Counted from the stretch's first letter, positions 1 to 9,516 are shown. The stretch is 19,139 bases of DNA from Thalassiosira profunda (GCA_036939355.1 JALLAP010000183.1:1-19139), one strand, 5' to 3'. The notes: generated by a model not told the origin, from the sequence alone. Numbers and translations: made by a program.

Positions 1-215
1 CCACTGGCCGGAATGGAGGTGGGCAGAACGACGTCGTGGTGGGCGCGGTGGGGGGCCTTGGCGTCTTCGTGGTGGGCACGGTGGGGGGCTTGCTTGTCGC
101 CTCCGCGGCCGCGGCCGCGGCCGCCTCCGCGCCCCCCACCGCGGCGGCGATTGCGCCCGCCGCGGCCCCGGCCGCCGCCGCCGTTACTGCTGCCCGCTGG
201 TCCTCTGCTGTCCAT
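1..215 (-). CDS. RGG-box (Gly/Arg-rich) protein, N-terminal fragment
   Basis: The frame opens at ATG 215-213 (context ACCATGG, a strong eukaryotic start) and stays open for 71 codons to the window edge, so the C-terminus is missing. Residues about 12-39 are almost only Gly and Arg with repeated RGG/RG units, followed by two copies of a short His-rich unit (APHRAHH, near residues 43-49 and 54-60). RGG boxes of this kind are known from RNA-binding proteins such as fibrillarin/GAR1-type and Scd6/LSM14-type factors, where they bind RNA and are arginine-methylated. The folded domain that would identify the family lies outside the window, so no specific function is assigned. A plus-strand frame over the same bases gives a Trp/Pro/Arg-rich product that looks like a shadow of this GC-rich tract. 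A TTTGCAAC motif lies about 30 bp upstream of the start, as in neighbouring genes. Confidence 0.55.
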   Translation of the reverse strand, partial: MDSRGPAGSSNGGGGRGRGGRNRRRGGGRGGGRGRGRGGDKQAPHRAHHEDAKAPHRAHHDVVLPTSIPAS

Positions 216-592
216 GGTTCGATGTGGTATCGCGATCAGGGCTGGTTGCAAAGTTATGAGGAGGGCGGAGAGGGGGCGGGCGGAGAGCCAAACGGCCAAT
301 GACGAGCCAGCCGACGTGTTGAGAAAGAACCTGAAAGAACTGAAACTGCTGCACGGCTGCACGGCTCAAAATGGTTGGCTGAGATTGGCTTGAAAGCGAA
401 ATCCAAGCTTCGCTGAGAAGGTTAAGAGCTGAGATGTTGTTGAGTGAGCGACGAGGACGGTGAGGTGGAAGCTAGATAAATACTTGTGCATTTGATAGGT
501 GGTGGGATGGGAATAGAGGCTACAGGCATAACATTATCAGCTCTTGAGCTTCCCGCTTTTTATATCAGTCAGCCGGTTGGTAGCACCCAACT
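216..592. other. intergenic region: leader of the RGG gene and 3' flank of the DnaJ gene
   Basis: These 377 bp between two minus-strand genes hold no convincing gene. The right part must carry the 3' UTR of the J-protein gene. The left part should be the promoter and leader of the RGG-protein gene, with TTGCAAA at 246-252. Short frames here lack coding-like composition. No RNA gene or clear repeat was seen. Confidence 0.5.
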
Positions 593-2067
593 CTAGAACT
601 CTGTGTGCTGCGGTTGCCGTTGCACTCTATCTTTCTCCTTGACGGCGTGGGGGAACAAGTCCTCCAGCTCCACGCACCGGCCCAGCTCGAACCCCTTGGC
701 CTTCTTCATCAGATTATGTCTCTCCGCCTCGGATATTTTGCTCTTTGACGAAAGTATCTCCAATTTGCGCTTGTACACTTTCTGATTCTTGCATTCGTCC
801 AAAAGGTACCGCTCGTAGCTCCGCTCGACCATTCGTTCCACCTGCGACAATTGATATCGATCTCTGGCGATGGTGCGGAGGAACGAGTCGGTCACGTAAT
901 AGGGTATGTCTTTGACTTTCGTCAGCCTCGTCGACAGTGGGTTGGTGTGCGGCTTCACCGGCGTCAACGAAAAGTACCGGCTGCCCCCCGTGGCGCCCGC
1001 GCCGTCGTCCCCCATGTTCCAAAAGCTCAGTATCATGATGAGCAACAACGGCAGCAGCTGAAGGAGCTGCCCGAATCCCTCCGGCTGCTGCTGCCGCCTC
1101 TGTTGTTGTTGTTGCCGTGCCCGCGCCATGTTGNAGGAGCTGCCCGAATCCCTCCGGCTGCTGCTGCCGCCTCTGTTGTTGTTGTTGCCGTGCCCTTGCC
1201 ATGTTGGGATGCATCCCCCCGAACGCCATCCCCGGCCCGAACCCGGTGGTGTGCACTCTGAATCCGGATCCGGCCATGCCCCCCATTCCAGGCGGCATGC
1301 CCCCGCCGAAGAACATGTTGAAAATGTCTTCCGGCGACACGTCCTGTCCGTGGAAGTGCATCCCTCCCGGCCCTCTTCTCGCCCCGCCGCCGCGATTGTC
1401 CGGATCTTCTTCGCCGGACATGTCGTATATCCGCCGCTTCTGCGCGTCGCTCAACGTGGCGTAGGCCAATCCCACGGCCTTGAAGGCCTCGTCCGCGTGC
1501 GGTGCCGAATTTTTGTCGGGGTGCAGCTGCGTAATGAAACGATTGCAAGAAATGAGCACATGATATGAACTTTGTGCAATGACCCGCACTCAAGACAGCA
1601 GCGGCCTCTCTCACCTTCAACGCGAGCTTGCGGTACGCCTTCTTGATGGCCGCGTCGTCCGCGTTGGCCTCGATTCCCAGCACGCGATAATGCGCCCCGC
1701 GGCCGCCCTCCTTGGCCTTCAGGACTGTTTTCACGATTGTCACGTGTGCTTCCGTGTAGGCCCGGCCGTCCGCTCCCATGGAGTGGGTGGATGCCGCGGA
1801 CGACGAGCGCGACGCGGCAAACCCACTGCTTGCCGCGCTGGACCCATTGGTATTTGATTGTGTCGAATTATTGCCGCTGCTGCTCCCACCGTTTTCCTCC
1901 GCCTGCAACTTTTGCTCGGCCTGGTCCCGAAGCGCTTCCACGCCCGGCAGAGGATACAATTGCAGCGATTTCGAGAAGAACTTGACGGCACGGGCATGCT
2001 GGCCCTTGCGGAGGGCGTCGGCCCCGATGTCGCGGCACCGGGCGGCCTCCTCCTTGTTCACCTCCAT
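593..2067 (-). CDS. DnaJB12/DnaJB14-like ER membrane J-domain co-chaperone
   Basis: This is an Hsp70 co-chaperone expected in the ER membrane with its J domain facing the cytosol; DnaJB12/14 relatives work with Hsc70 in membrane-protein quality control. Exon 1 is 2067-1615 (151 codons). The intron 1614-1527 (88 bp, GTGAGA...CGCAG) interrupts the J domain just before the HPD triad, and exon 2 is 1526-593. With the assembly duplication at 1062-1206 counted once, the product is 437 residues. An N-terminal helical TPR/MIT-like segment (1-60) leads into a Ser/Asn/Ala-rich linker. The J domain spans about 125-190, with HPD at 153-155. A Gly/Met/Phe-rich stretch and a Gln/Arg-rich stretch (near 265-274) follow. 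One hydrophobic membrane segment lies at about 281-296. The C-terminal DUF1977-type domain follows; its YFSLTP and PYYV elements and coiled C-terminus match the family. As written, the single N at 1134 puts the gene out of frame; this looks technical. The gene is divergent from the GT61 gene at 2336. Confidence 0.87.
1062..1206. repeat. 72-bp direct duplication around a single N: unmerged contig join inside the DnaJ gene
   Basis: Bases 1062-1133 and 1135-1206 are direct copies of 72 bp separated only by N at 1134. They differ at two adjacent bases (GC in the left copy, TT in the right), which are synonymous on the coding strand (Ala-Arg either way). The surplus of 73 bp shifts the reading frame; counting one copy restores continuity (1589-1129=460; 460-73=387, divisible by 3). 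This is the signature of two overlapping contigs joined without merging, probably from two alleles, not a biological repeat. Confidence 0.92.
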
Positions 2068-2335
2068 CGTTAGAGCGAGCCTCGTGTTTTGTGTGGTGGT
2101 GGTTGTTGCAAAAAAAGAGCCGTTGTTTTTTGTGCCTCGCTCCTCGCTCACTTCTTGCACTTCTTGCAATCGCTGCTTGTGCCGTCGATCGGGGGCGGAG
2201 CGGGGGGCAGCCGGAGAGAGGCGCCGGGCCAGCGGACAGAGGGGCAGTCGACCGCAGCGAGATGCCCTGGCGGTAAGCGTGGAGGGCGGCAGCGTGGCCG
2301 TCTCTTGGCAGACATAATAACTGCACTCGGCCGAG
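2068..2335. promoter_or_regulatory. bidirectional promoter region between the DnaJ and GT61 genes
   Basis: These 268 bp separate two divergent start codons and must hold both promoters and leaders. TTGCAAAAAAA at 2106-2116 (TTTTTTTGCAA on the DnaJ strand) lies about 40 bp upstream of the DnaJ ATG. A second TTGCAA is at 2164-2169, about 170 bp upstream of the GT61 ATG. The same core occurs in the other divergent spacers of this window. No TATA box is evident. That the motif is functional is inference. Confidence 0.45.
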
Positions 2336-5215
2336 ATGGTGCACGAGAGAGCGAGGCGGTCCAGGGTGCAGGGCCTCGCCGCCCTCCTCGCCCCTCTGGC
2401 CATCTGCCTGCTCGTCATCGCGGTCGTATCTACGAGGATAATGGCTCCCGCCCAAACGGTTGACGATCCGCTGCTCGACTTCGCGATGGGCCGGGGGGCG
2501 CCACCGCCCGAGCAAGGCGACAAACTGCGGCAGCGGATGGCAAACATGGCGCAGGGGCGGGAGCGGGGCAACAACGCCCCATCGACGCGGGAGGGCACTG
2601 GTATGACGAAGGAGCGGGGGTGGGTTCCTCCGGGGCTGGACGACGATGCGCCACCTCGGGATAGCAAACTGGAGGATGAAGAAGTGGAGGACGGGGATAT
2701 TGAATCGGCAGATGCATTTGCAGATGAGGCTCCGGGGGAGGATATCGAATCGGAGGATGCAGATGGGACGCGGGAAGAGGACTCAATAGAAATGAAGGAT
2801 TCAGAGGACGACGACGACGAGGAAGAGCCGTCTCGGGGCCGAGAGATGTCGGAGGATAGCGGAGTGGGCGAGGAACTGCCCCCGAGCCGGGACGAGGAAA
2901 TAGAAGCGGAAATTGCAGAGGAAGAGGAGGGAAGGGTCGACGACGACGATTACGATCCTCTGAGACCCAGAAAGAATCCCAGAGGAAAGCGATGGAGGGG
3001 ATGGCCCAACGCCCGCAGGCCCGGCGACAAACTCGGAGCACGCACGAAGCGTAATGCCAAAGGCGGCAAAGATAGAGAGGGCGCTACCAACCGCAACGAC
3101 AGCAACAGAGACCCACCAAAGCTTCCCAGGAGCACCGGCAACGATTGGTGGCGAAAGTCGTCGCTGTGCTTCGAGGTGGATTACATTTGCCACGGACAGG
3201 CGAAGAACGAGTGGTTCTACTATGCGCCCCCCTCGGAATCGGACGACACGGATGAGGCGCCCTTTCAACCAACAATGGAGCTGAAGAGCGCCCCGGCCAA
3301 GTACGACGGAGGAAAGGACCGCGGCGAAACGCGAATATCCATCAAAGTGTCCTCGTCGTCCAAGGTCGACCTGGACGAGAAGAGCTTCAAAGAAAGCGAG
3401 CGATTCTTCCTCACGAGCAACAAAAAAGGGAGCGACAGCAAGTGCGAAATATCGTCGGCTCCCACCCACATCGTGCTGCAATGGCTGTTCAACGATATGG
3501 TCGGAGAGTTCTACTCGAGGACGCTGCTGCGATTGTACAATTTCATGACGGAAGGGTTGGATTGGAATGAAAGGGGCGGCAAGCTTCCGTGGGAGGAGAA
3601 CGTACAGTTTTATGTTCACATACCATACGGCAACAAGAAGATTGTCGACGGGCACAAACTGTTGTTGAGTGGGATGCTGTCGGATCCAGAGTCTCCCGTG
3701 GCCAAATCGCTGGTCGATCTGTTTGTGCAGGAGGAGAATGCCGATGAGAGCAGCAGCAGTGATTGTCAGTGTTACGAAAAGATGGTCTTTTGCGGCTACG
3801 ACGTTTACACCCATCCGACTGATGTGAAGAGCAAGGATCTGGAGCCTGCAGTCGATGACGACGATGTCAGTGCAGAGCAAAACTCGGAACCCGGCGATGC
3901 ATCAAGCAGAGATGTGAAGTACACGCTGTGGTCGGCAGGAAAGCTCGATCACAGCTCCGAGTTGGACGCCGGAAGCTGCGGGAGGAACGCGGGCGAGAAG
4001 GGGACCGAGTACGAGTGCCAGGAATGGAGGGGACTGCGTGATTTCCTCTCCACCAACTTTGCCAAGCACTATCCCACTCTAGACCGAGACATTGCGGTCC
4101 ATCGACAGCAGCAGCTCTTGAAAGTGGGAGCCATTGGCGCCGACTACGAGGGAGACACGAAAGAATTTACCGTCATTGGGCTCGCGCAGCGAACGTACCG
4201 GAGGGCGTGGGTCAATCTCCCGCAAATCATTGACGAATGCAACGCCGCGTCCTTTGAACGGGTGATATGCGTGGAGGTCAACGTCGAGAAGACCGCGACG
4301 CCGTTCGAGCAACTGCTGCTGCATCGCTCGTTGGACGTAATGATCGGCGTGCACGGGGCGTGAGTTTCATCATATCTTTTGCTCGCTCATGAGAAGCTTT
4401 GTCCGTTCCCGTTCCTCAACTCTTTTGCTTGCCGTTTCAGCCAAATGACGCAAGCAATACTGCTCCCAAAGCACGCGCATGTCTTGGAGCTACTGCCCTG
4501 GATTACAGACTACATTCGGTACGTGGTGCTCGCTATCACTTTGTTGTATTCTGCCTTTCTGCTGCCTCATCCTTCATTTGGATACGGAAGTGGCAAATGG
4601 GTGCAAACTACGCATGGGCCGACTCCGCTCGGAGTCATCTTTCACAACACAGACCTGAACCACGCTGGATACTCCCTCGATCGAAGCAGCGTGCCCCTCT
4701 GCGAGGGAGCCCCCAAAGAAGCCGAACAAACCTGTTTCATGAGGCAGCGAAAGAAGTTCATTTGGGAGAACCGGGACTTTACGGTCGAAAGCGCGGCGGT
4801 GATGCAATACATCAAGCAGTTCGTTCTGTTTGTGCGGGACAAGCAAAGGCCGTGCGACGAGCTAAAGCACCGACTGGATGAGAGATTCGTTCTGTACAAC
4901 GTCTGGTGCACGAAGCCAAAGCTTTGGTACCCAATGGAAAGAGACGGGGAGCAAGCATGCGTTCATGGAGCCGATTACCCCATGGATCATACGGACGAGC
5001 TTCTGAAAGGCACGCATTTATTCGACAGCAGAAGTAAATGCTGTTCTGCGAATCCAGAGGCGTGCCCAAGCCACGCCAAAGCGCCCAAACTCGAATCCTC
5101 TGGAAATACATTTGGGGTGTTTCATGCATACCGCAAGCCTCCACCAAAGCAAAAGGCCAAGAACGTGTTGACCAAATTGCGACGAGGAAGGAAGAAGAGG
5201 ATAAGGAACCAATAA
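2336..5215 (+). CDS. GT61-family (EOGT/DUF563-like) glycosyltransferase, type II membrane protein
   Basis: This is a probable glycosyltransferase of the ER/Golgi lumen; the family includes EOGT (O-GlcNAc on EGF repeats) and plant xylosyltransferases, so donor and acceptor cannot be told from sequence. Three exons, 2336-4359, 4441-4518 and 4591-5215, give 908 residues. The first intron (4360-4440, GTGAGT...TTTCAG) splits the hallmark motif: exon 1 ends in GVHGA (H673-G674-A675) and exon 2 continues QMTQAILLP, matching the HGAGLTN...LP signature. The second intron (4519-4590, GTACGT...GGAAG, 72 bp) is in frame and could be retained. A short basic tail (1-10) and a hydrophobic signal-anchor (about 13-31) give a type II topology. 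A very acidic Asp/Glu stem (about 105-210) is followed by a basic stretch and then the catalytic region from about 270. The C-terminus is Lys/Arg-rich. The stop codon overlaps an AATAAA signal. The gene is convergent with the LRR gene, 44 bp between stops. Confidence 0.82.
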
Positions 5216-5216
5216 A
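5211..5216 (+). other. putative polyadenylation signal overlapping the GT61 stop codon
   Basis: AATAAA starts two bases before the TAA stop (5213-5215) of the glycosyltransferase gene. Cleavage 10-30 bp downstream would put the 3' end in the 44-bp gap to the convergent LRR gene, implying a very short 3' UTR or overlap of the two transcripts. Confidence 0.45.
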
Positions 5217-5259
5217 ACATTTTTCTCGGGTGCAAAAGATCGCCATTGTCGTAGGCGTC

Positions 5260-7479
5260 TCAAGACCCCAACTTCCTCTTCGTCCCTGGCGCTCGCTTTG
5301 TCTTGGCCCGGTGGCAACCAGTCAAGGCTGGCAAACTTCGCAAAAGCTGAAACAGTAGAGAGTGCCCAGCCTCGTCCAAGGCCAGCCAATGAATTGCTTC
5401 AGGCAAAACTGCCAACTGCATATCAGTAAAAATCCTAACCCATCCATCTCCTTCTGAGAAGTGCGTCTGCAATATCTTTTGGCGTGCCACCAGGAATTTT
5501 TTGTTGCCGTCCTTATTCATGGAAAGGTAGGCCTCGATATCACCAGGCAGTGGGTAATAGCCCGTCACTCCCCATAAACACCCAAGTGTATGGTTGGATG
5601 TGAACGTGGCCCTTACAGAGGACTTGTCGCAAAGTACGTTCCTCAGTGCTTCCAATACCCTCTCGTCCCTCTGCTGCTCAGTGTCATAGTGGAATTGCAG
5701 TTCTTTCAAAGTTGTGTCGGTCGCCAGAATCGCCAGAAAGCCCATGATCTCCTCAAAACTGGGAGCGTCTCCGCCTAGGAGAAGGTTCTCTAGTGACGTG
5801 ATTGGGTTTTGCAGAACAGCAAAAAAGGATCGACGGCCATTGGACGTGATCTGGTCACACCACAAATCCAATCGTTTCAATGTGGAGCTGGAGGCACATG
5901 CCAAAGATATTGCAGTGGCTCCCTCGTCCCCAATGTCATTGCGATCCATGCGGAGATGCTCGAATGCAGTGTTGTTGGCGAGCATAGCCGAGAGAGCCCT
6001 GGCTCCAGAACAAGATATGTTGTTCCCAGAGAGGATCAATGTCCTCAGACAGCTGTTCTTGCTTGCAAATGCCGTCGACAAAGCCACAGCTCCATCGTCC
6101 CCAACGTTGCTGTCCCCGAGGTCCAGCTCCTGGAGCGGCAGTTTTCCAGCGTCCCCCATGTTACGAAAGAAACACTGCCATACCCGAGGGGTCGTGCCTT
6201 TCATCCTATCCGCATTGAGAACTTTCAACGACGCATTCTTTGACATGCGTTCGCCCAGGTCAGCCATTCCCTCTTCGCCTACATTGCAGTGACTGATGTA
6301 CAACTCCTCCAAAGAAGGTCCTTCAAATGCCCGAAACACGGATGTCCAGCATTCGTCAGCCATAGATTCCATCACATTGAGATTCCTTAGCGTCTTGGAA
6401 TTGCTCATCATTTCGCCGATTATGTTTGCCTTTTCTGGGCAAATGCGATTGTGGAATAGCGAAAGAGACTCGATGCCAGATCCAACAAAGGCAGCAGAGA
6501 ACGAACGCCACACCTGAGCGCTGACAAGGCTGGCCCCGTCAAACAGAATTTCCTTCAGAGAGTTGTTCCCTGCAATGGCATTGACCAATATTCCCATGTG
6601 TTCATCCCCAAACTCATCCGATGCTTTGAATCGCAGCTTCTTCAATTTGCATTGTGGCTGAGTCATGAACCTCGACAGCATTATGTATCCCCCCAATCCA
6701 AGGCGGTCCAACACTCCAAGCTCTCTCAAATTACAGTACCCACCTGCTGCCAGCACACCTATTAACTCTTCCGTAAATGCCTCTTCAAAGTCATCCTCGT
6801 CTCCGTCTTCAAATGTGTTGCTGCCAAGGTCGATGCATCTCAATGTTCCTTTGCTGCGCCTATTCTTCAGCGAAGAAATGATTTGATGCGTCTGCGCCCT
6901 GTCCAACTTGCATTCGGATATCGAAATGCGACGTAACTTGCCATTGCCCTCTAGGAAAGGCCGCAGCGCTTCCACATCAATAAATGAATGCCAATCATAA
7001 TCCCCAACAACACAGAGGTGCCGGATGGTTCGGTTCCTCCCAATAGCCCTGCAGACTTTGCTAGTGAGAAGTTCTCGCGCCCTGACCTCGTGCGGCTCTT
7101 CCTCAAATGAGGACTCCATTGTCCAAACATCCAGCTTTTTCAGATGAGTATTTCTCTGCAGACATTCCTCCTCCTCGTCCCAGTCGATGTCGATTGCAAA
7201 CGAATCTGTAGCGATCTGGATTTGCAGCTCGGTCAGTTTGGGATCGTTCCTTTTCAGACGGAGAAATGCGTCCTCGTCCATCTCCAAAGGCTCGTCAGAA
7301 GAAACCAACTCAACCGACTCCTCGTCGTCTTCGACGGCATCGTTGGCTTCACTGACAGCCTCGTCCATCACCTGGTCCACAACGTCCTCGTGATTGTCCG
7401 CTACATCGCCTCCACTTCCTGCACCATGGCCCTCGCCTCCCGCCGGCGGGGCGCCGCTGGAAAATTGACGGTCCGACAT
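5260..7479 (-). CDS. leucine-rich-repeat protein, ribonuclease-inhibitor type, with acidic N-terminus
   Basis: This is an intronless 739-residue protein starting at ATG 7479-7477; an upstream in-frame TTG is not a eukaryotic start. Residues 1-80 are low-complexity and acidic. From about 85 to 600 there are repeats of the RNI/NLR type, with spaced L-x-x-L-x-L units and the 'IGDEGA' and 'NVGDDGAVAL' forms, as in NOD/LRR and RAN-GAP-like horseshoes that bind proteins. I see no kinase, NB-ARC or transmembrane domain. The end (about 625-725) has NHTLGCLWG, then LSMNKDGNK..VARQKIL..HF and a VLPEAIHWLA/GHSLLFQLLRSLPAL pattern. From memory this matches the tail of many LRR proteins in diatoms and relatives, and it is the main clue to the clade. 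The final residues are basic (KTKRAPGTKRK). Partner and process are unknown. TTGCATTTTGC directly abuts the start codon. Confidence 0.82.
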   Translation of the reverse strand: MSDRQFSSGAPPAGGEGHGAGSGGDVADNHEDVVDQVMDEAVSEANDAVEDDEESVELVSSDEPLEMDEDAFLRLKRNDPKLTELQIQIATDSFAIDIDWDEEEECLQRNTHLKKLDVWTMESSFEEEPHEVRARELLTSKVCRAIGRNRTIRHLCVVGDYDWHSFIDVEALRPFLEGNGKLRRISISECKLDRAQTHQIISSLKNRRSKGTLRCIDLGSNTFEDGDEDDFEEAFTEELIGVLAAGGYCNLRELGVLDRLGLGGYIMLSRFMTQPQCKLKKLRFKASDEFGDEHMGILVNAIAGNNSLKEILFDGASLVSAQVWRSFSAAFVGSGIESLSLFHNRICPEKANIIGEMMSNSKTLRNLNVMESMADECWTSVFRAFEGPSLEELYISHCNVGEEGMADLGERMSKNASLKVLNADRMKGTTPRVWQCFFRNMGDAGKLPLQELDLGDSNVGDDGAVALSTAFASKNSCLRTLILSGNNISCSGARALSAMLANNTAFEHLRMDRNDIGDEGATAISLACASSSTLKRLDLWCDQITSNGRRSFFAVLQNPITSLENLLLGGDAPSFEEIMGFLAILATDTTLKELQFHYDTEQQRDERVLEALRNVLCDKSSVRATFTSNHTLGCLWGVTGYYPLPGDIEAYLSMNKDGNKKFLVARQKILQTHFSEGDGWVRIFTDMQLAVLPEAIHWLALDEAGHSLLFQLLRSLPALTGCHRAKTKRAPGTKRKLGS

Positions 7480-7756
7480 GCGCAAAATGCAAGGAGACGC
7501 AGAGCCACCAAACCTCCCGCTCTTAGCCCGGCGATGAGGCCACCGGATAGAGCTGTGGTGACAACGGCGGCGGCTGTTTGCAAAAAGTGAAAAGTGAAGG
7601 CGTGAAGGCCGAAAGTGAAGGCCGGCAGGGCAGACGGACGGAAGGACAGCGACAAAGTCTCAAGCAGAATAGATGTGTGATGTGTGATGTGGGGGAGGGA
7701 GCTAGAGCTACGAGCGGAGGTTTGATGGGTGATGGGCCTCCTCTAGAGCTCCGTCG
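7480..7756. promoter_or_regulatory. bidirectional promoter region between the LRR and TPR genes
   Basis: The 277-bp divergent spacer carries GCAAAATGCAA at 7482-7492 (TTGCATTTTGC on the LRR strand, ending 2 bp before its ATG). TTTGCAAAAA at 7577-7586 lies about 170 bp upstream of the TPR-gene ATG. The same motif recurs in the spacer at 10354-10630. A function as initiator or factor-binding site is inferred only from recurrence. Confidence 0.45.
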
Positions 7757-9376
7757 ATGAAGCGTGCGCGAGCGGCGCCTTCCTCCGACGGGGCTCGGAA
7801 AGGGCGCGTTAGGGCGATGGCGGGCGCCTTCATCCCCAATTTCCGCGCGCACGACGCCTTCGAGTCAGTCCTCCGCGCGCACGGCCATCCCGCGGCGATA
7901 CGGGAGCTCGACGCCTGTCCCAGAGGGGGGAGGGCGTGGCGGCTCTTCCTCGAATCGCTCGCCCTGGTATGCAAAGATGACGCCGTGCTATTTGCAAATC
8001 ACCCTCGAGATCAGCTGACGGGATATATCGACGATGTGGGCATATCGTCTGCTTCGGGTGATGGGGCGGTGGCCATTGGCTTCTCCGTTCCGCCATCACC
8101 CTCGGTTGTTGCCGACGATAGAATGATCGTCCGAGCCATGATGGAACTCGGCGGCGGGCCGGACATCGCCATGATAGCCGATCTGTCGAGCGGTGCCTGC
8201 CAAAGATTGAGAGACAAACTCGAGCAATACGGCCGCTCAGTTCCGCAGAAGGAAGAGTTGCTACGACAATGTGCCAAATTGAGAGTGGAGCTGTCTTCGG
8301 CGAACGAACGAAGGCATACGTCGAGCGCTGCCAGGAAGAAGGAATTTGCAACCCCCGATTGGTCGAATCTGGAACGGGTGCATGTGCGTGATCTGAAACT
8401 CTACGGCCCTACCAAGGGAAGATACATTGAGGGGAAGCTGATCGCACAACCCTTCACGCCATTCGTTGGGACGACGACAATACTGGAAGATGATAACGGA
8501 GACGCCATCCCCATTGCACTCTACAATTTCCTCCCTGATGGACTGCATGGCAAGGATTCAGATGACATTGCAGCGCTGAAGTTGCCAAAGGGGTGCACGT
8601 TACGCATCGCCGAGCCGTTGTACAAGGTGTTCCGGGATGGCAGTCGCGGATTAAGAGTGGACGATCCCAGTGAAATCGAGGTCACGTTGAATGAAACGGG
8701 GGGAGAAGAAGTAGAGACCAGCTTGCTCCACGCATTGAAAGTGGGTGAGCGGCTTGTCCAGAAGGGAATGCGCGCCACTGCTTGCGAGGCCTACATCATC
8801 GGACGGCAACATGCAAGCCTGGCGGCGATTCTCCTCAGTAACCGATCGCAGGCATACGCCAAGATGGGCGACTGGGGACGCTCCCTGGGTGATGCTGCCG
8901 CCGCCCTGTGCTTGCAGCCCCGTTATCAGAAGGCTTGGTGTCGATATCGAAACGCGACCACGCATCTTACTGCTGATATTTTAATGACCGAAGAGAAGAC
9001 AAGGTACATATTGGAACGAGCGTTGCTGTCTAGTGGTAGCGATCGGCAAGCAAAGATAAGCAGTGTTGGTCAAACGGCTCTTGGGCTCAAGAGGGAAGGG
9101 AACGCTGCATTTAGAAGCTGCAACTACAGTGAGGCTGCTGGATGCTACAGCGCTGCGCTTCACATATCGGGCGAGATGCCAAGAGCTTTATTGGCGGGCT
9201 GGGCGTCCTCCTGCCTCGCTACAGGGGCTCACCTCGATGCGCTGGCGGCTGCTGCTGCATCCCTTCGCATCGATTTCGATGGTATGGGGGTTATCCGGGT
9301 GGCACAGGCACTGATGCTGCTGGGAGACGTCGAACTGTGTCGCGGCTGGGTCGAATTCCGGAAGTTCTGTCAGTAA
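7757..9376 (+). CDS. N-terminal and TPR half of a TPR-SET protein, lacking the SET domain
   Basis: This intronless frame encodes 539 residues. A downstream ATG at 7817 (better context, GCGATGG) could be the true start, removing 20 basic residues. The central part (about 205-305) has the VRDLKLYGPTKGRYIEGKLI, LEDDNGDAIPIALYNFLP and EPLYKVFRDGSRGLRVDDP elements that I recognise from memory as the domain preceding the TPRs in plant and algal TPR-SET proteins. Residues about 318-520 are degenerate tetratricopeptide helices (SNRSQAYAKMGDWGRSLGDAAAAL; KREGNAAFRSCNYSEAAGCYSAAL). Family members continue into a SET methyltransferase domain, but here a TAA follows FRKFCQ and no SET follows. A SET-only frame lies 3.7 kb downstream on the same strand (13112-13804). 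The gene therefore looks like the front half of a split gene; it could also be a working TPR-only product. I see no canonical splice pair joining the halves. Confidence 0.72.
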   Translation: MKRARAAPSSDGARKGRVRAMAGAFIPNFRAHDAFESVLRAHGHPAAIRELDACPRGGRAWRLFLESLALVCKDDAVLFANHPRDQLTGYIDDVGISSASGDGAVAIGFSVPPSPSVVADDRMIVRAMMELGGGPDIAMIADLSSGACQRLRDKLEQYGRSVPQKEELLRQCAKLRVELSSANERRHTSSAARKKEFATPDWSNLERVHVRDLKLYGPTKGRYIEGKLIAQPFTPFVGTTTILEDDNGDAIPIALYNFLPDGLHGKDSDDIAALKLPKGCTLRIAEPLYKVFRDGSRGLRVDDPSEIEVTLNETGGEEVETSLLHALKVGERLVQKGMRATACEAYIIGRQHASLAAILLSNRSQAYAKMGDWGRSLGDAAAALCLQPRYQKAWCRYRNATTHLTADILMTEEKTRYILERALLSSGSDRQAKISSVGQTALGLKREGNAAFRSCNYSEAAGCYSAALHISGEMPRALLAGWASSCLATGAHLDALAAAAASLRIDFDGMGVIRVAQALMLLGDVELCRGWVEFRKFCQ

Positions 9377-9516
9377 CATGTCTCTAGAGATTTGTTCTGC
9401 TGTTTTGTGATATGCATTTGGATCTCCCCCCCGAAATGTGATTGTGTGTCGCCCCGCCCACGAACCTCCCCTGCATTTGAGTGCTTTGGTTTGCCTTTCC
9501 CGCGATGATATGTATC

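Noticed and set aside
103..180. GCGGCC/GCCGCC repeats as a CpG-island-like or trinucleotide repeat element
   Set aside because: They are the codons of the Gly/Arg tract on the minus strand.
13..393. Plus-strand frame rich in Trp, Arg and Pro over the left edge
   Set aside because: Composition mirrors the antisense of the GC-rich RGG tract; the minus-strand frame has a better start context and a known low-complexity type.
1062..1206. Tandem duplication or Gln-rich repeat expansion in the DnaJ gene
   Set aside because: The copies meet exactly at an N and disrupt the frame; the same 72-bp arrangement recurs at 18488, so it is an assembly artefact.
2801..3880. Long minus-strand frame opposite the GT61 gene
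   Set aside because: The Val/Leu/Arg-rich product is explained by the antisense of the acidic stem and catalytic region.
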